DNA of 64,000 bases, taken from assembly GCA_963717375.1 (NCBI GenBank), contig OY970329.1, positions 1,922,001 through 1,986,000 on the forward strand, read 5' to 3'. This DNA comes from VRUE01 sp963717375. GTDB lineage: Bacteria > Actinomycetota > Thermoleophilia > Solirubrobacterales > 70-9. The translations under genes were made by a program, and so were the position numbers. Positions 10,166 through 16,609 of this stretch are shown here, piece by piece (position 1 is the stretch's first letter; each line of letters starts with the position of its first letter). Below the pieces are notes generated by a model. The model saw only the letters and a list, made by a program, of their open reading frames with translations, was not told where the DNA came from and ran no database searches.

Positions 10166-11259
10166 GACAACGAGACAGGGGGAAGATGAAGACGAAGGCC
10201 AGCGCCACAGTGGTTGCCCTCTTGGGGCTTCTCCTCGTTCCCGGCGCCCACGCTAATTACGATCCAGCCGGCTCCGGCACAACGAAGCTGATCCTCGACA
10301 AGGGCTTCATCTCTTCCCTGAAGCGAGAAGGCGTCATGGTCGTGGCCAAGGCCCCGGCGAAGCTGAAGGGCAATGTGGTCGTCCTGCCGGTCAGCGGCGG
10401 GACCACCGACCCAACTCTCGCCAAGGGCGAGACAGAAACCGAAGGGACGGTCGTCTTTGAGTCAGGCAACCGCAAGGTCCCTCTTCGCAACATCGAAGTG
10501 AAGACTAAGAAGACTCCCCTCTACGCCAAAGTCGGCGGAGGGCAGCTGAAGGTCGCATCGGCCAAGAGCATTTCCTTCAAGCGCGAAGGGTTTGGCAGCG
10601 CCTTCGCCGCCAACGGGTTGGCCTTGACCCGGAAGGTAGCCACCCGTCTCAACAAGAAGCTCCGCACCGGGGACTTCTTCAAGGAGGGCCAGTTGACCGG
10701 GACCCTGAAGTCAACGATCCAGCCCCAGGTGACCTCAATCCTTCCCCAGGGTCAGGCCAGCGTGGTCCCAGACCCAGCCTTCCTCGCCAAGCTCAAAAGC
10801 CTCTTCGTCTCACTCAACCCGATCGCTCCCGCGGAACTCTCGGTAGGGCCGGTTCTTTACTTCCCAATTGCTGGAGGCGGCCAGCTTGCTCCCGATGCCT
10901 CAGAAGGGACCCTGCGCACAGCAGGCGCTATCGAACTGCTGCAGCTAGGAGCAGGGCAGGTCTTTCAGAAGGAATACTGGTTTGACCTAGGTTTGAAGAG
11001 CACGGTGGCCGAAGTCGACGTCGAGCCCACGCCGGCCTTCCCGGGCAAGCTGGGGCAGATCGGGGTCTTTGGGATCGATATGGCCCGCGCTTCTGTTTCC
11101 TCGGAACCCAAGAGCCGCACGATCTCGGTCTCGGGCGCTCCCTTGACGCTCGACGCGCAGACCGCCCAGACGTTCAACGAAGCCTTTGCGCAGGGCAAAG
11201 CTGTATTCGGGGCGGGGGAGGCGCTTGGGTCGGTGAGCTTTGGGGCTGTGGGGCAGTAG
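10162..11259 (+). CDS. Secreted HtaA-like domain protein
   Basis: Exported protein of about 365 aa. Its first half (LDKGFISSLKREGVMVVAKAP and the following G.V.LPVSGG region) resembles HtaA-type beta domains that, in corynebacteria, bind haem at the cell surface. A second half repeats the pattern more loosely. The start is taken as the ATG overlapping the previous stop (ATGA). A later ATG at 10186, preceded by GGGGGAAG, would give a shorter and equally good signal peptide (ALLGLLLVPGAHA). It is the last gene of the five-gene secreted cluster. HtaA assignment rests on sequence memory and is tentative; haem ligands are not evident. Confidence 0.6.
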   Translation: MRQRDRGKMKTKASATVVALLGLLLVPGAHANYDPAGSGTTKLILDKGFISSLKREGVMVVAKAPAKLKGNVVVLPVSGGTTDPTLAKGETETEGTVVFESGNRKVPLRNIEVKTKKTPLYAKVGGGQLKVASAKSISFKREGFGSAFAANGLALTRKVATRLNKKLRTGDFFKEGQLTGTLKSTIQPQVTSILPQGQASVVPDPAFLAKLKSLFVSLNPIAPAELSVGPVLYFPIAGGGQLAPDASEGTLRTAGAIELLQLGAGQVFQKEYWFDLGLKSTVAEVDVEPTPAFPGKLGQIGVFGIDMARASVSSEPKSRTISVSGAPLTLDAQTAQTFNEAFAQGKAVFGAGEALGSVSFGAVGQ

Positions 11260-11313
11260 AGAAGTCACATTCCCGTGCGCCACGCGTGACGCCGAAACCT
11301 TTACGGTGCGATC

Positions 11314-11541
11314 ATGGAGGCGATGAGAGAGAGTTGGACCGACGCACGGCTGAGCGATTTCGCAGCGCATACCGATGGGCGCTTCGAGTTGCTCGAACGG
11401 CGGGTCGATGAGGGGTTCAGGCGAGTCGATGCTGACTTGCGGGCTCTCAATGGCCGGTTTGACTCCTTGCAGCGCACGATGCTCCAGATCGGCGGCGGCT
11501 TGATTGCGGCCTTGGTTGGTTTGATCGCCACGCAGTTGTAA
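11314..11541 (+). CDS. Small coiled-coil protein with C-terminal membrane segment
   Basis: 75-aa protein. Residues about 10-52 form an amphipathic heptad-rich helix (FELLERRVDEGFRRVDADL), followed by a hydrophobic segment at about 55-74 (IGGGLIAALVGLIATQL). That architecture is typical of small membrane-tethered coiled-coil proteins of unknown function. It stands alone between the secreted operon and the TetR gene. The ATG at 11314 has no strong ribosome-binding site; an in-frame ATG at 11323 is possible. Compositional fit to the coding frame supports it being real, but no family is recognised. Confidence 0.6.
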   Translation: MEAMRESWTDARLSDFAAHTDGRFELLERRVDEGFRRVDADLRALNGRFDSLQRTMLQIGGGLIAALVGLIATQL

Positions 11542-11593
11542 TCAGTGGTCGGCGGCGCATTCGGCCAATGGCGATGAAAGACTCCAGCGCTCA

Positions 11594-12229
11594 GTGGAAC
11601 GCCTTCCCCGTGGCCGTCACGGCCTTCCCCGCGAGTACGTCGCCCAGAATCAGCGCGAGCGGCTGCTTGCCGCGCTTGCCGAGTGCCTGGAGGAGCGTGG
11701 CTATGACGGGACCACGGTCTCGACGATCGGCAAACGGGCCGGGGTCTCCAAGAGCGACTTCTACAAACAGTTCGAGAGCAAGGACGCCTGCTTCGTCGCC
11801 GCCTATGACGACGCGGTCGAGCGGATCCGCGACCGCGTGCTCGCGGCCTGCGAGGAGGCGGAGGGCTGGGCGGCTGGGGTGTTCGCCGCGCTCGCCGCGC
11901 TGCTGGACCTCCTCGCCGCCGAGCCGGCCCAGGCGGGGCTGGTGCTGGTCGAGGGCCTGCGCGCGGGCCGCGGCGTCTACGACCGCTACCAAGTCGCCCT
12001 GCAGAGCTTCGTCCCTTACCTTCGCGACGGGGCGCCGACGCCGCCCGAGGGCGCGCCGCCCGAGGCGACCGACGAGGCCGTGGTTGGCGGCATCGCCTCG
12101 CTGCTGGCACGGCGCGTCCTCGCCGGCGAGACCACGAAGCTGGGCGAGTTCCTGCCGGAGATTGCGGAGTTTGCGCTCACTCCATATATGGGCGCAACCG
12201 AGGCACGCCGCATAATCTCGGAGCGATGA
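11594..12229 (+). CDS. TetR-family transcriptional regulator
   Basis: 211-aa one-component regulator. The N-terminal helix-turn-helix spans about residues 15-65 (QRERLLAALAE, YDGTTVSTIGKRAGVSKSDFYKQFESK), the standard TetR DNA-binding layout. The rest is a variable helical ligand-binding domain. The start is GTG at 11594, which gives the LPRGRHGLPRE lead-in common to this subgroup. The stop overlaps the start of the downstream deaminase by 4 bases (ATGA), so the two are translated from one message and the regulator may control its own operon. The ligand is unknown. Confidence 0.9.
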   Translation: MERLPRGRHGLPREYVAQNQRERLLAALAECLEERGYDGTTVSTIGKRAGVSKSDFYKQFESKDACFVAAYDDAVERIRDRVLAACEEAEGWAAGVFAALAALLDLLAAEPAQAGLVLVEGLRAGRGVYDRYQVALQSFVPYLRDGAPTPPEGAPPEATDEAVVGGIASLLARRVLAGETTKLGEFLPEIAEFALTPYMGATEARRIISER

Positions 12230-13431
12230 GTGACGTGACGGCAGCGAGGGCAGGTGCGGCTGGCAACGAGGCCACTACGGTCGACGGTGTGCTGCCCTCG
12301 CAGGCGCTGAGTGAGGCGATCGCGGCGGACTGGGTCAGCTCTGGCGACTACCGGATCCGCCCCGAGGCGATCCAGCCGGCCAGCATCGATCTGCGGCTTG
12401 GCGACCATGCCTGGGCCCTGCGTTGCTCCTTCTTGCCCGACGTCGACTCGACCGTCGAGGAGAAGATCGAGGGGCTCGCCTTCCAGAAGATCGACCTGCG
12501 CGACGGGGCGGTGCTGGAGCGCGACCGTCCCTACCTGGTGCCGCTGATCGAGGAGCTGGCGCTGCCCGAGGACGTGCGCGCCAAGGCCAACCCGAAGAGC
12601 TCGACCGGCCGCCTCGACGTCTTCACCCGGGTCCTGACCGACCGCCACCACCGCTTCGACGAGATCCGCGCCGGCTACCGGGGCAAGCTCTACCTGGAGA
12701 TCGTCCCGCGCTCCTTTGCGATCCAGGTGCAGACCGGGCTCTCGCTTAACCAGCTGCGCCTCGCCCGCGGCGACGTGCGGCTCAGCGACGCGGAGATCCG
12801 CGACCTGCAGGATGAGTTCCCGCTGCTGTACCTCGACTCGCACGCGCTGCGTGAGTCGGAGTTGGCGCTTGCCGACGGCCTCTTCCTCAGCGTCGACCTT
12901 TCCGGGCCGAGCGACCGCATCGTTGGCTACCGGGCAAAGAAGAACAGCCTGCCGATCGACCTCTCGCGTATTCGCGCCTATCGCTGGACCGACTTCTGGG
13001 ACCCGGTCTTCCCCGAGGCGGGGGGGAGGATCGTGCTCGAGCCGGAGATCTTCTACCTGCTGCTCTCCGCCGAGGGGGTCTGCATCCCCCCGCAGATCGC
13101 CGCCGAGATGATGGCTTACGACCCGACCGCGGGCGAGCTGCGCACCCACTACGCCGGCTTCTTCGACCCCGGCTTCGGCTACGACCCGGCAGGCGACCGC
13201 CACGGCAGCCGCGCCGCGCTCGAGGTCCGCGCCCGCGACGTCTCCTTCATGGTCGAGCATCGTCAGCCCGTCTGCAAGCTTGCTCTGGAGCGCACCAGCG
13301 CGCCGGCGGAGCGGCTCTACGGCCAGGACCTTGGCTCTAACTATCAAGGTCAAGTGACCATGCTCTCCAAGCACTTCGAGGAGCAGTCGGCGGGAGGAGG
13401 GACGGTGCCCCCTCCCGAAACGCACGGCTGA
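12226..13431 (+). CDS. dcd: Long-form 2'-deoxycytidine 5'-triphosphate deaminase
   Basis: 401-aa protein of the long dCTP deaminase type, about twice the size of classical Dcd. It would convert dCTP to dUTP for dTMP synthesis. It carries two dUTPase-like halves. The N-terminal half has IQPASIDLRLG (about residue 45) and NPKSSTGRLDVFTR (about 125). The C-terminal half has HYAGFFDPGFG (about 305) followed by ALEVR, matching the DPGF.G...LE signature. It is translationally coupled to the upstream TetR gene. The last 12 residues and the stop codon lie inside a long palindrome, so the native C-terminus was probably altered by insertion of that element. Confidence 0.85.
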   Translation: MSDVTAARAGAAGNEATTVDGVLPSQALSEAIAADWVSSGDYRIRPEAIQPASIDLRLGDHAWALRCSFLPDVDSTVEEKIEGLAFQKIDLRDGAVLERDRPYLVPLIEELALPEDVRAKANPKSSTGRLDVFTRVLTDRHHRFDEIRAGYRGKLYLEIVPRSFAIQVQTGLSLNQLRLARGDVRLSDAEIRDLQDEFPLLYLDSHALRESELALADGLFLSVDLSGPSDRIVGYRAKKNSLPIDLSRIRAYRWTDFWDPVFPEAGGRIVLEPEIFYLLLSAEGVCIPPQIAAEMMAYDPTAGELRTHYAGFFDPGFGYDPAGDRHGSRAALEVRARDVSFMVEHRQPVCKLALERTSAPAERLYGQDLGSNYQGQVTMLSKHFEEQSAGGGTVPPPETHG

Positions 13432-13473
13432 CGCCGTGCTTGAGTGTTTCGGGAGGGGGCACCGTCCCTCCTC
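13394..13473. repeat. Composite palindrome A (REP-like), overlaps dcd 3' end
   Basis: Perfect 28-base inverted arms at 13394-13421 and 13446-13473. Inside is a second hairpin (GCACGGC / GCCGTGC, 13422-13439) and an asymmetric TTGAGT at 13440-13445. The dcd stop codon (13429-13431) falls in the inner loop. The architecture matches the element at 18577-18651 in opposite orientation. There is no T-run, so it is not a classical intrinsic terminator, although it could end or stabilise transcripts. Confidence 0.85.
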
Positions 13474-13499
13474 GGCCAGCGTGCTGGCGAACTTTTGGC

Positions 13500-13952
13500 T
13501 CAGGCCCTGGCAGCGGGAGCGTTTCTCAGCTCGCGTAGCCGAGCTTGGACGCGCTTGCGCTTGGTTACAAGCTCAGATTCAAGGGCCGCGATCTCGTCTC
13601 GCCTCCGTCGTACTAGCTCCAGCTGGCGGCCGATGTGGCCCAGGGACTCGTCGAGGATCTGATGGCGGCGGGCCGGGTCTTCGACTCCGCTCTCCCACTC
13701 GCGGCGCAGGGAGGCGCGGGCGTCCTCGGCCTCGACCAGGGCCTTGAGCTCCTCGAGCGAGAGACCCAGCAGGTCCTTCAGGCGCAGTAGGTCGGTGAGG
13801 CGCTCGACGTCGGCCTCGGCGTAGGTGCGGTGGGCACCCGGCTCGCGGCCGCCCGCCGCGGGGAGCAGGCCGATCTCCTCGTAGTAGCGAATCGTTCGCG
13901 GCGTCGTGCCGGCCAGCTTGGCGACGTCGCCGATTCTCAGCTCCCCCTTCAC
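13500..13952 (-). CDS. MerR-family transcriptional regulator
   Basis: 150-aa regulator. The winged helix-turn-helix is at residues 5-75 (LRIGDVAKLAGTTPRTIRYYEEIGLL, then HRTYAEADVERL), followed by a coiled-coil dimerisation helix (residues about 80-145). No Cys-rich metal-binding loop is visible, so it probably senses an organic compound. It overlaps the stop of the upstream MFS exporter gene by 4 bases (minus strand), an arrangement in which the regulator usually controls the exporter. Length and layout are normal for the family. Confidence 0.9.
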   Translation of the reverse strand: MKGELRIGDVAKLAGTTPRTIRYYEEIGLLPAAGGREPGAHRTYAEADVERLTDLLRLKDLLGLSLEELKALVEAEDARASLRREWESGVEDPARRHQILDESLGHIGRQLELVRRRRDEIAALESELVTKRKRVQARLRELRNAPAARA

Positions 13953-15493
13953 GGCAGCGCCTCGACCTCCTCGCGGATCGCCTCCTCGAAGGCCGCGGAC
14001 GGCCGGACCGCCGCCTCGCCGGGGGCGCTCTCGTCGCTCGGACGCAGCAGCGAGACGCCGGCGCCAAGGACGGACGTTGCCGCCAGCACCCAGAGGGCCG
14101 TGTGCATGTTGTTGATGAAGGGATCGAGCTGGGCGCTGGAGAGTCCGGACGCGACGCCGGAGAAGATCGCGAAGAGGACCGGTTTCGGCACCGCGGCGGT
14201 GACGATCGCCAGCACGAAGGCGATCGAGATCACGGCGCCGGTGTTCTGCAGCATCGTGCGGGCGCCGGCGGCGATCCCGCGCCGCTCGGTCGGCACCGTG
14301 CCCATCATCGCCGCCGTGTTGGGCGAGTTGAACATGCCCGAGCCGATCCCGACCAGGGAGAGCCAGAGCATCCCCTGCCAGTAGGGGGAGTCAGCCTGCA
14401 GCGTCGTCATCAGGGCGAGGCCAGCGGCGGTGACCAACATTCCCAGCGCGGCGAGGGTGCGCGAGCCGTGGCGGTCGGCCCAGATCCCGGCCAGGGGGGA
14501 GGAGACCAGCATCCCGATCGCCATCGGCGCCAGCTTGATCCCGGCCGTGATCGGGTCGTCGCCCTGCGCCCCCTGGTAGTAGAAGACGAAGATGAACATC
14601 AGGGCGAAGCGCGAGAGCCCGTTGATGAAGGCGGCGCCGCTGGCGGCGGCGAAGAGCCGGTTGCGGAAGATGTCGAGGTCGAGCATCGGCGCCTTGCCGC
14701 GGTGCTCGATCAGCACGAAGAGCGGCAGCAGCACCGCCGCGACGGCGAGGCTGACGATCACCAGCGTGTCGTCCCAACCCGAGATGCCGCCGCGCGAGAT
14801 CCCGTAGACAAGCCCGGTCAGGCCGACGACGAATGTGAGGGTGCCGCCGAGGTCGAGGCCGCGGACGGCGTCGCGCTGAGAGAGCTCGCGCAGGATCAGC
14901 GCCGCCCAGGCGGCGCCGGCCAGCGCCAGCGGCACGTTGAACCAGAAAACCCAGTGCCAGGAGATCGCGACCAGGGCGCCGCCGAGCACCGGCCCGAGCA
15001 CGAGGCCGGTCGCGGCGACCATCGTGTTGGTGCCCATCGCCAGGCCCAGCTGCTCACGCGGGAAGGCGTCGGTGACGAGAGCGGGGCCGTTGGCGAAGAT
15101 GAAGGCACCGCCGACTCCCTGCAGGATCCGCCAGAGGATCAGCTGGGTGCCGTCGGCAGCGAAGCCGGCGCCGAGCGAGGCCGTGGCGAAGACGAGGAAG
15201 GCGGCGACGAAAGCGTTCTTGCGGCCGAAAAGGTCCGAGAGGCGGCCGGCGGTGAGGACCAGCACGGTCGAGGAGATCATGTAGGCGAGGATCACCCAGA
15301 CCAGTTCGAGCAGGCTGGTGCCAAGTGCCCGCTCGAGGTCCGGCAGGGCAATGATCAGCGTCCCCGAGTTGGTCGCGACCAGCAGCATGCCGAGGCTGGT
15401 GCAGGAGAGGGCCCACCACTTGTAGTGCTCGTGGCCGGCGTCTACTCCCGGCCGCAATCTGTTTCTTACGTTCACGTCAAATAACGATACCAA
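13949..15493 (-). CDS. MFS drug exporter, DHA2-type (14 TMS)
   Basis: 514-aa major facilitator with about 14 predicted membrane segments. The loop 2-3 motif GRLSDLFGRKN is at about residue 80 and the antiporter motif C-like GPVLGGALV at about 165. Such proteins export drugs or other amphiphiles in exchange for protons. The ATG at 15493 gives a soluble leader of about 25 residues before TM1. The gene is co-transcribed with the downstream MerR gene (4-base overlap). It is divergent from ytoQ, and the 80-base gap holds an inverted repeat. The substrate cannot be told from sequence. Confidence 0.9.
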   Translation of the reverse strand: MVSLFDVNVRNRLRPGVDAGHEHYKWWALSCTSLGMLLVATNSGTLIIALPDLERALGTSLLELVWVILAYMISSTVLVLTAGRLSDLFGRKNAFVAAFLVFATASLGAGFAADGTQLILWRILQGVGGAFIFANGPALVTDAFPREQLGLAMGTNTMVAATGLVLGPVLGGALVAISWHWVFWFNVPLALAGAAWAALILRELSQRDAVRGLDLGGTLTFVVGLTGLVYGISRGGISGWDDTLVIVSLAVAAVLLPLFVLIEHRGKAPMLDLDIFRNRLFAAASGAAFINGLSRFALMFIFVFYYQGAQGDDPITAGIKLAPMAIGMLVSSPLAGIWADRHGSRTLAALGMLVTAAGLALMTTLQADSPYWQGMLWLSLVGIGSGMFNSPNTAAMMGTVPTERRGIAAGARTMLQNTGAVISIAFVLAIVTAAVPKPVLFAIFSGVASGLSSAQLDPFINNMHTALWVLAATSVLGAGVSLLRPSDESAPGEAAVRPSAAFEEAIREEVEALP

Positions 15494-15496
15494 GTC

Positions 15497-15546
15497 GCTG
15501 ACTTCCCCTTTTTGACTCCGTATGCACCCATAACCACGAAGTCAGC
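15497..15546. repeat. Intergenic inverted repeat with shared loop motif
   Basis: Nine-base arms GCTGACTTC (15497-15505) and GAAGTCAGC (15538-15546) enclose a loop containing TCCGTATGCACC. The same 12-mer occurs in the loop of the hairpin at 46611-46656. It lies between the divergent MFS and ytoQ genes, in the MFS promoter region. Confidence 0.7.
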
Positions 15547-15573
15547 CGGGGGTGGGGGCTAGGATCGGTTGAT

Positions 15574-16035
15574 ATGGCTGAGCGGACCTGGGACGTCTAT
15601 CTCTCTGGGGAGATCCATTCGGACTGGCGGGAGCGGATCGAGGCCGGGACTCGCGAGGCTGGGCTGCCGGTGGAGTTCTCGGCGCCGGTGACCGACCACG
15701 CCGCCTCAGACGACGCGGGGACGGGGACGCTGGGGGAGGAGAGCACGCCCTTCTGGCGCGACCACATGGGCGCCGGCGTCAACGCGATCCGGACCCAGAC
15801 GCTGATCCGCGCGGCCGATGTCGTCGTCGTCCGTTTCGGCGACAAGTACCGCCAGTGGAACGCCGCCTTCGACGCCGGGTTCGCGGCGGCGCTGGGCAAG
15901 CCGGTCATCACCCTGCACGACGCCGAGCTCGATCACGCGCTGAAGGAGGTCGACCGTGCCGCCCAGGCAACCGCTCGCACGGCCGAGCAGGTCGTCGACG
16001 TCCTGCGCTACGTGATCACGGGCAAGCTGCCTTAA
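15574..16035 (+). CDS. ytoQ: YtoQ family protein
   Basis: 153-aa protein matching the YtoQ family throughout: WDVYLSGEIHSDWR at the N-terminus, the central TPVTDHxxSD-like segment (APVTDHAASD), IRTQTLIRAADVVVVRFGDKYRQWNAAFDAG, and GKPVITLHDAEL. The fold is probably related to nucleoside 2-deoxyribosyltransferase-like proteins (R-QWNAAFDAG at the usual active-site helix), but no activity has been assigned as far as I know. The ATG start fits the family start. It is a single gene, divergent from the exporter. Confidence 0.88.
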   Translation: MAERTWDVYLSGEIHSDWRERIEAGTREAGLPVEFSAPVTDHAASDDAGTGTLGEESTPFWRDHMGAGVNAIRTQTLIRAADVVVVRFGDKYRQWNAAFDAGFAAALGKPVITLHDAELDHALKEVDRAAQATARTAEQVVDVLRYVITGKLP

Positions 16036-16081
16036 CCGCTCCTCCTCTTGGCGACATGCTGCGGGGGAATAGGGTGAGCGT

Positions 16082-16570
16082 GTGAGTGCTGACGCGAACC
16101 GCGAGTTGATCGAGCGCTTCTACGAGGCGTTCGGCCGTTGCGACGGCGCCGCGATGAGCGCCTGCTACGCGCCCAATGCCCACTTCCGCGACCCGGCCTT
16201 CGGCGATCTCCAGGGAGCCGAGATCGGCGCGATGTGGCGGATGCTGACCGGGCGCGCCACCGACCTGAAGATCGAGTTGCACGAGCACGACGCCGCCGAG
16301 GACTCGGGCTCGGCTCACTGGATCGCCCGCTACACCTTCAACACCGGTCGCCCGGTGGTCAACGACATCCAGGCCACATTCCGCTTCGCCGACGGCCTGA
16401 TCGCCGACCACGTCGATGACTTCGACTTCCGCAACTGGGCCAAGCAGGCGCTCGGCCCGATGGGGAACCTGGTCGCGGTACTGCCGCCCCTGCGCAAGAA
16501 GGCCCACAGCCAAGCCCGCGGCCAGCTCGACGAGTTCATCGCCTCCGAGAAGGACCAGCGCCCAGCCTAA
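16082..16570 (+). CDS. SnoaL/NTF2-like fold protein
   Basis: 162-aa protein with an alpha+beta cone fold signature: an N-terminal helix (NRELIERFYEAFGRCDGAAMSACY), then FRDPAFGDLQGAEIGAMWRML and repeated beta strands ending in FDFRNWAKQALG. Family members range from polyketide cyclases to ketosteroid isomerases and stress proteins, so the function is open. The start is GTG at 16082. The C-terminal tail is charged. It ends 39 bases before the radical SAM gene, with the LexA box between them, so the two are probably separately regulated. Confidence 0.8.
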   Translation: MSADANRELIERFYEAFGRCDGAAMSACYAPNAHFRDPAFGDLQGAEIGAMWRMLTGRATDLKIELHEHDAAEDSGSAHWIARYTFNTGRPVVNDIQATFRFADGLIADHVDDFDFRNWAKQALGPMGNLVAVLPPLRKKAHSQARGQLDEFIASEKDQRPA

Positions 16571-16594
16571 GTTCGACTTCCCCCGGGCCATGTG

Positions 16595-16608
16595 CGAACG
16601 TATGTTCG
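16595..16608 (+). promoter_or_regulatory. LexA (SOS) box
   Basis: CGAACGTATGTTCG matches the Gram-positive/actinobacterial LexA operator consensus CGAAC-RNRY-GTTCG at every position. It sits 1 base before the ATG chosen for the radical SAM gene. This argues that the upstream in-frame GTG at 16592 is not the start and that the gene is repressed by LexA. No -10/-35 pair is clear. Confidence 0.75.
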
Positions 16609-16609
16609 T

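Noticed and set aside
14102..15484. Long plus-strand frame opposite the MFS gene
   Set aside because: Glu/Arg/Asp-rich antisense shadow typical of high-GC genes; the minus-strand protein has clear motifs.
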